Source: Micromussa lordhowensis
Lineage: Eukaryota > Cnidaria > Anthozoa > Scleractinia > Lobophylliidae
Direction: 5' to 3'
Assembly: GCA_964020085.1 (NCBI GenBank)
Contig: OZ026604.1
Span: forward strand, 16,385,858-16,449,857
DNA: 64,000 bases
In this document: positions 13,001-23,100 of the stretch, piece after piece
How positions within the stretch are numbered: position 1 is the first letter of the stretch
How the letters are laid out: each line of letters starts with the position of its first letter
The notes under the pieces: generated by a model
Database searches by the model: none
Seen by the model: the letters and a program-made list of their open reading frames with translations, nothing else
What the model was told of the DNA's origin: nothing
Position numbers and translations under genes: made by a program

Positions 13001-16000
13001 TATATACCCGGCAGTCAGAAATTCTTTCCATTTTTCCACCAAAATGTCCATTAAAACCTGCCGAGAATACTCGATCTCTGTGTAGAAATACCAATGGATT
13101 TCCGAACTGCAATTGACCACATGATGAAAGTCCGCTACAGGTTGAGTGACATTGTTGATACCAAGACCTTCTGAGTTATGAGAGATCTACTATTCTACTG
13201 TATTCTAAGAATTAAATGAATTATTCTGTGGAAATTCTAAAATAATTTCAAATTGCCAGCTATCTAGCTTTTTGAAACACTTCCCGGCTGCCAGGTAAAA
13301 ACAAATAAAAGAATACTATTCAAGTTGCTTTGTTGAGTATCCTCTTTATCCAATTGCATGTTGTTTGCCTCATCTTCCAAGTTCTGCTTACAACGATTCT
13401 ATGGTTTTTCAACTTCCGAGTTGTTCTTCTCAGCATCATGACTTTTTTTGTCTTTGTTTTCATAGTTTCAACTCATGCATGGCTCCTTTGTTATCTCGTG
13501 AGAACGAGCATGAAATTTGCTTATCCGGCAAGCTTTCAAGCAATATAATTTGTGACCAACCTGTTCTGAAAGCGATCAACATCTTCGAGTCCCCCCCCAA
13601 ACTTTCTTTGCAAAACAACATATTCTCAAGAAGAGCGAGAGCTGTCTCATTCTCATAGCCAGTTTCTTCACACCACACTAGGAACGCCTGGGACCATGAG
13701 CCCCGATTTGTCAACCACATACAACGATGACAACGAACGGCTTGAATTTTTAGACTCCGGCTTTCCTACAGAAGCCTGAGTAAAAACTGATGACTTAAAG
13801 GTCATCATCACCTTAAACTGGATTATAAGATTTGCTGGGTGCTTACTTCATATTGTTTGGATTATATGTTATTTCTTAAGTTCATTTGGCTTGTTGATGG
13901 ACATTTTTGGCAGCACACTACAATAATTATAGTGACCTTTCATCACAAGATAAACATGTCAATGTTATCATAGATTGAAATTAGAACAATAGCACTGGAA
14001 AGGACATCCTAACTCTTAAGTGTTACACAAACAAAGACATTTGTATCTCTTTCAAAGAGAGAGTCCTGATCAATTTTGACCCATTTGAGGGATTTACCTG
14101 CATCAAGAAGTTTAATGATGGCTTCAGAGTTATCAATATCCAGTGATAAACTGTCAGCCTTGCCTGATTTCAGCAAGTTTAAGAAGACAGAAAGACGACG
14201 TTTCAGTGACTTTTTGTATTCTTTCTGGCGCAGTGCTGCCTCTTTAGGGTGGTACTTTGTCCGAAACCTTCAAAGTAATATAAAGGCAACTTGATTAGCT
14301 CAGGGTAAAAATGCTAAAGGTAGGAAAAATACAAATGGTGTGATTACCCTCTATGACTTACTCAGCCTTTCCTGTGCTGCCTTGAATCTTTACGTTTAAC
14401 TTCCAATAAATCAATTGCTATTTTTATAGCAGTTGCAGAAACAACTGAGGTCAGATCATACAAAAATGAACCTCATCCAAATCGTGGAAATTAACTGTTG
14501 TTGCTTGATCATTGAAAGTTGCCAAGAATCTAATGATACCTACTGCTGTTTGCAGTACTTGGATTTTGTATACAAAACATTCTAGGCTTTCAGCCTCATG
14601 CAATAGAAACCGATTAAAATATGGTGTGTATAGCTCCCAAAATGGCTTTGTTTGACATGCATGTCTCACTGAACAACAACACAGCTTGCTGCGAAAGGAA
14701 AGGGCCAATGAAGTTAGAAAACAAAACATACTTCCACAAAGTAATCAGTATTGTTAGTTTAAAATACTTGTTAGAATGCATGTACAAAACAATCACATGC
14801 AGACATGAATATTTACAATCACAAAATTAGTGATTGTAGGGTATTAGCTGTTATCTTGCTAATCATTTTGTATTTCCTAAATATTTATTTTTTTTACTAA
14901 TATTATTGTCATTGGTACAGTAATCGGTTTGGTCAAAGATTCAGGTGACCGATTTCTTTTATGGTCCATATAAAGTGTCCTTTGCCCGTCCTACAGTACC
15001 GCTCAGAACTAAGCGAACATCGAACGCACGTTCATAACGCGAAGGGTTAAACGCGCGCACGCGTTTTGCTGCGTTAGACAGCGTTTGGACTTCGCATTAT
15101 AACACGTTGAAGTAAACACATTAGTATGGATGAGCTTGGTTATTGTTTGTTTCTTTTGTTACTGTGTGAAAGGAAGTTAACAACCTTTTCTAAAGATAAC
15201 ATTCGGTATGAATATGTGTCTTAAAGGAGCAGACAAATTCTAATTCTTCCGTACTGGCTGAATATGGCGGCGGTTACATACAAACCATTTTGTTCTGTCT
15301 GTTTGGATTCATCGAATTTGCATTTCGCAAATTCAACGTTATAAAGAGAACGGGCTTTCAAACGGCGCCGTGAAAGAAAGAATCAACAGACAACGTCGGG
15401 AATTTTTTATTTCTGAAAAGATCGTTATCGAGTCTAGCCACTTGGCCTTCGGGAAGTGTTTTTTAAACCCTATCGAATTTTAACACAAAAAGAAATTCGA
15501 TTCTTCTGGAAATAGTAGATCTTTGTTTAGAAATGTCAAGCGATTTCAAGTATTATTTTGGCTTTGTTTTTGCGGAAATTTTCGAGTTGAGGCATACTAT
15601 AAAATCTCGATGTTTTGTTCTTTGAATCCGGAGTCAACTCTCATGGACTTAAGGCCGCACAAATCACAGTTGAACCCCTCTAAGAGTACGCGATATTTGT
15701 TTAAAAGCCAAAGCGAAATTATGTCTCGGTTTTATAGTGGATGAATTGTCTTGGCTTCGACATACTATAAAAATCTCGACTCACAGTCACTGTTGTTCAA
15801 AAAGCTTGACACGGTGTTGGTAATTCACACAGCGTTGCCTCTTAATTTAAGCCATTCATTCGTGAAAATATGTCCTGCAGTTTCGAATAAAACAATATTA
15901 TAGGAAGTAGCCTGAAAAGCGCTTTCAAACTATGCGGTTGGAGAAAGAATTTTACCGACGGTAGAAAAGACAACTGACGAGACAGACAAATGTTTTAACT

Positions 16001-19000
16001 TCGTTCCAGCGCGCCGTCCACGATCAATACATGATATTCGCAAACTATAGAATCGTTACGTACACGATTTGTTTTTATTCATCCGTGTGAACTGATTACT
16101 CGAGAACAGCTAGTTTCCAGTCAAGTTTTGTTTTGGTTGACTATGGTTGAAAAAAAGTAAATATCAAGGCATCAAATAGTTCTTGTAAATGTAAAATTAT
16201 CAGCTTTAGACGCTGTGTAAACACCGCAGTGGACGTCATAATTTTCAATCAATACGCTGCTTTTATTGCTTGAGCGGAATGGAACTGATCGCCATATAAT
16301 AAGCTTTAACTTTAATTCTTTGGTGATTTACCTTGGAAGACATAACAAGGTTTTTTCCTCCTTGCGTGATTTACAGTTCTCCACGTAGGTCGCGTATCTG
16401 GCGCCGGGTTAATTGAAATCGTCTAGCTTTCAATCTGTTGTTCATTTTGTCGCGATTTGCATAATTTCTCTCAGCACGCGTATGTCATTATTTCAATCTG
16501 ATACCGCGAAATTCTCGCTGAGTATAAATGTCACGATGGGTTTGAGAACAGAGTTACATTTTCACAAGGCAACCGAGTTTTTAACGGCAGAGACAAATGT
16601 CTCCTAGTGACAAACAAGCTAGAAGACGGTTTTTTCTTTCTGCGGATAGCGGAATAATCAAGAACGTGAACCAAAACATCGTGCAGCCTATTATGCGGCA
16701 ACATCAAGGCGCCTTATTTCAGTAGTGTTCAAAGCGGTTCTACGAACGGTTAAATTTTCAACTGGGCTTGTTACATAATGTAATTCGCTGTGTTTTGATT
16801 TGGATTTTCGCTTTGCGTAGATTTCCAAAGCACGCATTTGTTTCGAACTGAAGTCGTCCTTTGGTCGCCACAACAAAGCATCACAAAAGGAATATTGGTT
16901 ATGAATATGGGGCTTTTGCGTTGGCAAAAACGCGTTGGCCATTTTAATGCGTTAGGGGTTCGTTGAGTACACGCGTTTTAGGTTCCCTTAGTTCTGAACG
17001 GTACTGTACATTGCCTTGACATATTTAGGCATAGCACCACTTGAAACTAGTGAACCATAAAATAATGCCTTAATGTAGACCTGTCCAAGCTACATGTAAA
17101 CATCCTAATAGTCTTCATGCAAAACCCTTCACATGAAAATGAGTTTGATTTGCATGAAAATGAACATTTAGGCAAAACACTTCCATATGAATGGTTTTGC
17201 ACGAAGACTTGTTTTGACACAGAAGCAAAAGGCAACTCAGAAATGGTCTATCAGCTAAACAAGAACAGCTTCTTTAGAGAACTTTTGTACCAATGACACT
17301 GACAGGAATAAATCATGTCATGTAACTACATACCACTCTTCCTCTTTGTGTTGCTGGAAGAAGTCACTCATTTGAGTTTTTCTGAACTCTAGTTTGTATT
17401 CTTGATACTTTTTGAAAGCATCTTCATCACTAATATTGTCATCTTGAGCATTTAAGAACTGCTTAAATGTCATCATGGCTGGAGCATGGTTGGTTTGGGG
17501 GACCTGTGGTTGCTGGTCCACATCTGGTCTAAAATAAAGATCAACAGTTGGTTTACTGTGTTTATAAAAAGTTTCGAGTCTTGGATAAGGGGCATCAGAT
17601 ACAGAAATTTCAGATAGAGGGGGCTGAAGAAATTCCAACAGACCAATAAGAAATGGCTGCAGAGCACAAACAACCACCCCACCAAAAATATAATGAATGA
17701 AAAAGTCTGCTCTTAAGACAGTTGAATTTTTCGAAACATTATACAGAAGGTCAAGGCCTCCTGTCCCCATCCCCTACAGTAAATCTGCCCCTGAGATTTG
17801 CTGGCTCAGTATAGAGTTTGAATTTTCTCTTGGATACAGATTACAGTATTTCCTACACGACAAGTGCTTTTCCTTGCATTCAAACAGATATTTATACTCT
17901 GTCATTTCGTACCTCTGTGGTCTGGTATCTTGTTGAGATGCTTGCAGCTGCTGAACATCTGGATGTGGCCATGCACTGTGATGTGCCGGCACACCACCAT
18001 AAGGTACAGTATAATCTCCTGTTCCATGATAAGGTTCATCCCTGAAAACAAGGAGCAAACAGATACATGAACAGCCTGTAGTCAAATAGAACTCCAAAGC
18101 TGTCAATTGTCCTTAAGTTTGCCCAAAAAACTTAACACAAGGTAAGAAAAACAATGTAAAATATTATAATACTATAATTAACTGTGGTACATAAACAGAC
18201 TAATATTATTATTATTATTATTACAGTACGACTTCTTAACTGGGCCTCTTGCGAGAAAATGAACCAGTCAAAATGTCTAGAACTAACAAAGGAACCTTCT
18301 TTATAAATATAATTATCACAATATTACATTAATTTTGAAGTATCAACACACTGTTCCTTCAGCAAAGTTATCAGCCAGCATATTTGTAAGCCAATCACAG
18401 GAAACTTTGTCAGTTTTTTACTACTGCATTTCGACCCCAAAATTTTGAGTGGTTTTTAAGTTTCATTATATCTATCACAACAACACATTTTTCAAGTAAA
18501 TATTTTCAAGTGAATATTTTCAAGTAAATACTTTCAAGTAAAAGTTTCCAAGGATAGAGTTTGTAGAGTATATGGATTATAGAGGAGTCAGTAGTGTACA
18601 AACTCAAGTAAAACAGGGTTCCAATTTCGTTCTGGATATAATCTGGATGTTTCAATGCTTAGATTTGTTCCATCAAAAATCCCAAATTATTTGTTAAATA
18701 ATATTTTAAAAGCTTAAGTTTAAAACTGAGGCACAAGGAGTTTCATGTGTAACATTACCCTTCACGTATCTTCCATTAGTGGCTAGTTTTCTTATCACGT
18801 CCAGTAGAAAGTCAAGTCGACAAAACCAGTTTTTCTCCAGTCATGCATGAATTTCACTTGACTTTTTGTCAGAATGTCCAAGTTCAATTTTGGTATTTAA
18901 AATTCCAGCAGAACAGCCCTTTGCTTCTGCAGGTACAAGATCTCATCATAGTTTGGTTGCACTCTACAGACTAGGTTGCAGATTTAATTTAATGCCATTG

Positions 19001-19581
19001 AAGCAATTACTCACTTAACCTTTAAACTCTGAACAACAAGATCTGCAGATTCAAGTGGCTTTTGCAACTTTTAGTGGTCTATATGTATATTGCTTGTGGA
19101 TGGGAATTCAAATGTAGAGGATCTTAACTTAGCTAAACTTTGGAGAACCATAACCAAACACTTTGCCTCACTATAAATCACCCAAACAGTGTTAAAAACT
19201 TGAATCGATCTCTTATCTGGACCACTAAAGGTAACAAAAGCCCAGACAAAAACATTGCACGATCCTCGTCAAGTACCGGCTGTGATCAAGTCAAGGGACA
19301 TGTAGAGTGTTTTTATTTAATTACCAATCTCTTCGAATTCTTTTCATGGGAGGGCTCATTTCATGGTGTCTCCCAGAGCTATCTCTTCTCCCTCTATCAA
19401 ATTCGCGATAATCGCCTCGACGTCTATTTTCCCAAGATGGCTCACGTCGTCTATCAGACCACTCGTCTCGACGCGAAGACCTCTCTTCGCGATCACGTCT
19501 TCGATCGTTATAATCACTTCTTTCTCGTCGGAATTTATCCCTTGCCCGTCTTCTATCGTATTCGTCGTCACTGTCTCCCAT
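3184..19581 (-). CDS. SRRT: SRRT/ARS2 (serrate homologue), N-terminal half, 8 exons, 3' part beyond window
   Basis: ARS2 is a nuclear scaffold that joins the cap-binding complex and directs capped RNA to miRNA processing, 3'-end formation, export or decay. I assembled eight exons on the minus strand: 19581-19325, 18041-17913, 17528-17334, 14267-14098, 10000-9779, 8383-8175, 6471-6334 and 3409-3184. All have AG/GT borders and compatible phases, giving about 515 codons. The start [12 protein letters not shown] and the block TFKQFL...[15 protein letters not shown] closely match animal ARS2. The RRM (KTCSLFMRNI-like), the C2H2 zinc finger and the C-terminal tail are not found between 1 and 3183, so they should lie left of the window. 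The gene is head to head with GBF1. Identity is very confident from remembered family sequence; exon edges are read by eye. Confidence 0.93.
3651..4063 (+). repeat. Two tandem copies (about 207 bp each) of a unit with a tRNA-like head
   Basis: Copy 1 is 3651-3857 and copy 2 is 3858-4063, nearly identical. Each contains TATGGTTAGCACCCGCG (A-box-like) and GTTCGATTCCC (B-box), about 30-40 bases apart, as in tRNA-derived SINE heads. No intact cloverleaf is evident. Each copy ends in a T-rich stretch and CTTCTTGT. Confidence 0.7.
4219..4716. mobile_element. Long palindromic MITE (about 500 bp) in ARS2 intron 7
   Basis: The left end AATAGACCCCTTCACGCTAC is matched by an inverted right end GCGTGAAGGGGTCTATT. 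The inversion continues inwards (GGGGCATTATGG / CATAATGCCCC; AAACCCCTTTTCTA / AAAAGGGGTTTCT). The element therefore folds back along most of its length and codes for nothing recognisable. Confidence 0.8.
5217..5505 (+). repeat. Interspersed hairpin repeat, copy 1 (ATAGAAACAC family)
   Basis: Contains AACTCGATAGAAACAC and its inverse GTGTTTCTATCGAGTT about 110 bases apart, plus AATGCTGTGGGAACA and GAGTTCTCCCAAACTTTCA. The same blocks occur in inverted orientation at 31846-32205, so this is a dispersed element. Its precise termini are unclear. Confidence 0.7.
5520..6245. mobile_element. TTAA-bounded MITE with 19 bp terminal inverted repeats
   Basis: TTAA at 5516-5519 precedes GGTTACCGTGCACCTTCAG. 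The right end CTGAAGGTGCATGGTAACC is followed by TTAA at 6246-6249. Ends match at 18 of 19 positions. A TTAA duplication is the hallmark of piggyBac-class insertion. No transposase is visible inside (726 bp), so it is non-autonomous. Confidence 0.85.
7180..7830 (+). repeat. Tandem repeat of about 200-230 bp units, first block
   Basis: Units start around TCTCTGGTTCTACAAGGCG at about 7190, 7400, 7608 and 7807. They share GAAATGGGAAAGTGTTCC and CATTTTGACACGCCAGACAT. The first two units are diverged. The same unit returns as a second block at 10915-12720. Short open frames across the units are not conserved as proteins. Confidence 0.7.
9030..9540 (-). mobile_element. MITE-like element carrying an exon-like reading frame
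   Basis: The ends are AAT/ATT-rich with TATAC (AATAATTATAC near 9049 and AATTATTATAC near 9533). Inside, on the minus strand from 9416 to about 9295, is [20 protein letters not shown] and then [16 protein letters not shown], followed by a GT that could be a splice donor. The NTKxATKxGxxLFK pattern resembles the N-terminal part of Crypton-type tyrosine recombinase proteins. Element ends and family are both tentative. Confidence 0.4.
10508..10700. mobile_element. Palindromic MITE, about 190 bp
   Basis: AGGCCACATGTGATATATCAATA on the left (10508 onward) is matched by inverted TATTGATATATTGAATGTGGCC on the right (to 10697), and ATGGCTCC by GGAGCCAT further in. No coding content. Confidence 0.7.
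10915..12720 (+). repeat. Tandem repeat of about 200-230 bp units, second block, interrupted by an inserted element
   Basis: Units start near 10920, 11127, 11324, 11551, 12313, 12523 and 12692, marked by (T)CTGGTT(C/T)TA(C/T)AAGGCGTAAG and by GAAATGGGAAAATGTTCC. The unit beginning at 11551 is cut after AAGGCACAAG by the element at 11576-12308 and resumes at 12309 with AAAGCGCTTGAAACGGG. The array therefore pre-dates the insertion. Confidence 0.75.
11576..12308 (-). mobile_element. 733 bp interspersed element, copy A, with a conserved 105-codon frame
   Basis: Nearly identical, in inverted orientation, to 33833-34617. One end is AACCGCGGTGCGGTTGTAAA, the other CCGCCCAGCCGTAGG. AAGAA on both sides may be a 5 bp target duplication. 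A minus-strand frame at 11964-11647 encodes 105 residues ([19 protein letters not shown] at its start) differing from copy B at only three positions. I recognise neither the protein nor the element class. It could be captured host exon sequence in a non-autonomous transposon. Confidence 0.7.
13300..13800. other. Unresolved segment in ARS2 intron 4
   Basis: An 86-codon minus-strand frame (13720-13460, containing [20 protein letters not shown]) sits here with better-than-random composition. I cannot match it to a family, and I see no conserved splice context linking it to ARS2. It may be a remnant of an old element. Confidence 0.3.
14098..18041 (-). CDS. SRRT: ARS2 exons 2-4: conserved N-terminal SERRATE/ARS2 core
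   Basis: Exons are 18041-17913 ([22 protein letters not shown]), 17528-17334 and 14267-14098. Exon 3 carries [20 protein letters not shown] and ends in EEEW. Exon 4 opens [10 protein letters not shown] and runs to [15 protein letters not shown]. This is the helical N-terminal domain of the SERRATE/ARS2 family, spanning about codons 140-260. The spacing between the KYHP motif and the LLDA(V)VIK motif equals that of the vertebrate protein, so no residues appear lost. Two splice junctions fall inside Trp codons (TG|G). Intron 3, between exons 3 and 4, contains the 2 kb element at 14994-17006. Confidence 0.93.
14994..17006. mobile_element. 2 kb TA-bounded inverted-repeat element in ARS2 intron 3
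   Basis: TA at 14992-14993 precedes CAGTACCGCTCAGAACTAAG. The right end CTTAGTTCTGAACGGTACTG is followed by TA at 17007-17008. The first 20 bases match their inverted partner with one mismatch. TA duplication and a CAGT start are typical of the Tc1/mariner superfamily. No transposase motif was recognised. The sequence is noticeably richer in CpG and GCG than its surroundings. Confidence 0.75.
18488..18548. repeat. Short tandem repeat, about 15 bp unit, in ARS2 intron 1
   Basis: Four imperfect units of TTTTCAAGTAAATA. The rest of intron 1 (18042-19324) contains an (ATT)n tract at about 18202-18222 and nothing else I recognise. Confidence 0.7.
19325..19581 (-). CDS. SRRT: ARS2 exon 1: arginine/aspartate-rich N-terminus
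   Basis: This exon encodes codons 1-85 plus two bases of a Trp codon. The start is the ATG read from 19581, with the family-typical opening [12 protein letters not shown]. The protein is a run of RD, RE and RR dipeptides, then [12 protein letters not shown], which matches the end of the first conserved block in vertebrate ARS2 (SPPQKRMRRDW). The basic and mixed-charge stretch is expected to be disordered and nuclear. The donor is G|GTAATT at 19324. The opposite strand also holds a 147-codon open frame here, a shadow of the skewed RD/RE codons. Confidence 0.95.
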
Positions 19582-20006
19582 GATAGATGTCTACAAGAAA
19601 TAAACCGTTAGGAGTTTCTACGCCTGCAAGAGGAAGAACAAAGATGGCGAACATGTGGTGGTTGCTCTTCCCAGGATGCTTTGTAAGCCTCGAGTGTCTT
19701 CTTTGACTGCGCGAGAGAGTAGTACTGAGGACGAGAGTGCTTTCAAGACTCTTATCCAGTTTCCTCTCCTTTGGCGCCTGCGTGTAACCCTGTGACGTCA
19801 GCGGATCCACCATCCAAAATGTCCGTCGATAAATTTTTGTGAGTTATGACGGTATCTTAAATATCTTCAAATTCCTTGCTTCTGCTGCCATTGGCGATGT
19901 CTACAAAATTCAGACCTGAATTTTAAGTCTTAAAGAACTCACCTAGCGTAATTTTTCTTACATCAACTGCTGCTTCTTCATGTTTAAAGTCGAAGATCAA
20001 GGGCAT
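19582..20006. promoter_or_regulatory. Bidirectional promoter and 5' UTRs between ARS2 and GBF1
   Basis: The two start codons diverge from a 425 bp gap. Seen directly: a perfect palindromic cAMP-response element TGACGTCA at 19793-19800, an AAGATGGCG (YY1-like) at 19641-19649, an E2F-like TTTGGCGC at 19770-19777, and ATTGG (inverted CCAAT) at 19890-19894. CpG dinucleotides are denser than in the flanking introns. No TATA box is obvious at a sensible distance from either start codon. These site types are common in housekeeping bidirectional promoters. That each is bound is inference. The transcription starts and 5' UTR lengths cannot be read from sequence. Confidence 0.7.
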
Positions 20007-20105
20007 ATGTCTCCCCGAAATGGCGTCTATATCGTTCAGGGAGAGATGTCCCTTGTTGTGGCAGCTCTGCGGAGAAATGCTCGTGGAGGCTCTCACAGCC
20101 ACCAG
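20007..20105 (+). CDS. GBF1: GBF1 exon 1: start of DCB domain
   Basis: Thirty-three codons beginning [20 protein letters not shown] and ending in [10 protein letters not shown], with donor GTAGGA at 20106. It matches the vertebrate opening IYIIQGEINIVVGAIKRNAR. A second ATG at 20029 lies in another frame and gives no family match, so it was rejected. The first intron is about 1.6 kb. Confidence 0.95.
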
Positions 20106-23100
20106 GTAGGATTTAAAAGTCCTTTGCCATAGACAATGAAATTAATGCTCGAAGTCTAACATGAAGGTCTGGACAAAGTATTTATTTTTTTCTCACTTTG
20201 AAAGGAATATGTGCTAGTGTTTTTATAGTACTTGCAAGTCTTATAATTATAATTGCTTAAATCCGACCTGCAAAGCTTAATGTAAGTACAAGGTCAATAA
20301 GTATATTATTTTATGAAGCCTAATCTTCGATTAGCCACTGACTACTGATTATTTAACTTTGTATACATTTCATGGATTTCCACGGGCAAATCCTGATGCA
20401 AATGTATGATAATTATAAATAAAATTAAATGAACATATAAGTACATTGTACGCATGCCATGTAGGCTTAATAATGGAGGTAAAGTGTGAAGAAATCTTGG
20501 CTGATTTGCTCAGCTTCCAATCTTACCTCAATCACTTACAAATCATCTTTCATTTCTTACTATAATCCCTCGTGCCATATTAAAACAAAGAAGACCTGTG
20601 CTATATATTATTGCCTCGTCAAATTTAATCTTATTTGGTTCTGTGAAAGCTCAAGGTTTTGTTGTTTTAACATAGCATATACCAAAATAATAAAATATAC
20701 ATGTAGTTGTCATAACTACATCAGAAAAGTCACTGAACTTTCCATCATCCACTCTGTTTTGACTTTTCGTTAGCAAAACATTTATTTCTCCTTATTTCCA
20801 TACTAGTGCCATGCAACAGTCAAGACCAATTCATAATTAAGTATGACACCATAGTCACATATAGTTTTGAACTGAATTTAATTGACACACACTTCCATGA
20901 AGGTCTGGCATGATTCATATAGGTTATCGACCAAGCTTGAGGTCAAGATGGCTGGATATTGGCCAAGTTCTGGGCAAGCAGGATAGCGGGCCATCATGCC
21001 TGCTTAGGTAACCAATCACAGTGCAGGATTTGGTTCATCTTGGATATCAAGGATATCCAGAGAGTAGAATTTGCACATGCGTTTTTGCCTTTTTGCATAA
21101 CTTTGTTTACATCTTTAGGTGTGAATATTTGCAACTTGGTCAATGGGTTAATGTGGCTAAATATAATTTAGGCAAAGTTAACCTTGAAACACTGCTGGTC
21201 AGCTGTTTTCCCAGCTATACCTGGGGTGGCCCGTTACCTCTAGCAGGGGCACCTCGTGACTTATATACGCAGTGGCTTGCTTGCAGTTCTTCGCAAAGTG
21301 TCGTTGCAATAGCTTGCTGTTTGTGTGCCAGTTTGTGGCTTGGCTTTTCCCATCCCTCCCTCCCCCTTGAGGTATGGGCCTAGGTAAGTGTTGGGTCGGT
21401 AAGTATTCCACTGAATTGTTCAGTGTGACCGTGCCTTTGGCAGGGGCCGCTCGCAGGGTTGCCATGGATACCTCCTCATGCTAGCGCATTGACCGGCTCC
21501 ACCAACTTGTAGGCACCAATGCCCAAGCTCATCTATTGGTGATGAGTTTAACAAGACATAGGCCCCCTAAACTTCCCAACCTTGTTGCCTCCTATAACAA
21601 ACCTCTATTGTGATACATCAACATGTGAGTTTTTTAACTTTCCCCTGAGAGAACAAATATTGAAAGTGTTTTTGGCTGGTTTTGTCCTTCAGGATGAAGA
21701 GCAAGATCCTTTACTACATGGGTTTTCCCAACTTAAAGACCAGCTTGTCACTGTTTCTGGTGAGTACACAGGGTATTTTGATTTACTCTGATCCCTGTAG
21801 TTTATCTTCTTCCCTCTAACCTAAAGTAAAATTGGGTTGTGAAAGGGCAAAGATGAAACTCAGAGGTGTGAGAGAAGAGAGCCACTTGGGTCAGTTGCTT
21901 TATTGTTCTAGTAGGTGACCCTGCAGGATTATCAAATGTGGCTGGCTGTTGGTGAATACCACCATGTATGCTATGATCCCAGCTGTCTACTCTGCTAGGT
22001 TACATGTATGTTTCCATGTATTTTAGAAAATGTTGCAAAATCCACTACCTTCTCCATAGATACAGCCACCTGCATAAAAACTTCATGACAGTCCTGTATA
22101 TAAATCAATTTCAGTCATGTCATTGGCTTCTTCATAATCATGTACATGTATATAACAGTAAATAACTAGTGAGACAATTTCAGATAGTGCAGAATGCAAT
22201 ATTAATAGCTCTAGCATGGTAGGTCTCAGAACCCGTGCCTGGTTCACTCCACTCCCTTGCAGAATATGAAACCTTGGACAGAAAACTTGATGAGAAATAA
22301 TCTTAGCAGTGTGCTTGTTTCACGTATGTACAGTATTTTAATTCAAGGTCCAAAAAAAGTTGCAACTATTTACTCTGGTGCTTTATGTTGTTTCCGTTCA
22401 TCATTATTTTCTTTTCTGTTGCCACCTTTGTGATCAACAAATCCATCAAAATTAATACAGCATGATATTGATTAATACAACTGAGATGTGATTTAATGAG
22501 AAGTATTGAAGGGAAACAGTGCTAATTAGCGGAGATTATATCCTACATCGGTGAAAGCAACCTCTTCTAAGTTTGATTTAATTAATTTCCGCTTTCATTA
22601 GGTGCCATGGAGTCTGCAGCAATATTTAAGTGCTTTCTTGGTTTCTTGTGTCACTAATTTACAATTTGACAAGTTGTAATACCACTTACTCTGGAAATTT
22701 GTGGCCTCTCTGATGGAGACAATAAAGGAGAAGCAATGTGTTTCCCTGTTAATCTTACCCTCAAAAACACACTACTGTAGCTTGAAAACAGCAGATGATA
22801 TTTGCTAAATGGACATAGAGTAGGAGCCCATTACTCCTGACTTTGGGGTAATTCCAAAATACACAAAGTCACAGTAGCGTTTTTGCACTGAGAAGGGACT
22901 AAGTGGTGCTACCCAAAAGATAACAGCCGTCTTCAGCCACTTCACAAAAAACTGCGTGGCTTTGGGTATAATGTGATATTTGTATAACCCTAATGATGTT
23001 AGAACGCATGTGTCGTACATATTGGATTCTGCCACAAGGAAAAGCACTTAAGGAGGCTCGAAAGTGTTTTTCGTTGCTATATTGCTTGTGAAACGATGGA

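Noticed and set aside
19140..19583. 147-codon plus-strand frame opposite ARS2 exon 1
   Set aside because: It is the shadow of the RD/RE-rich ARS2 exon on the other strand and has no family similarity.
20029..20105. ATG at 20029 as the GBF1 start
   Set aside because: It lies in a different frame from the conserved YIVQGEM sequence, and the ATG at 20007 reads straight into it.
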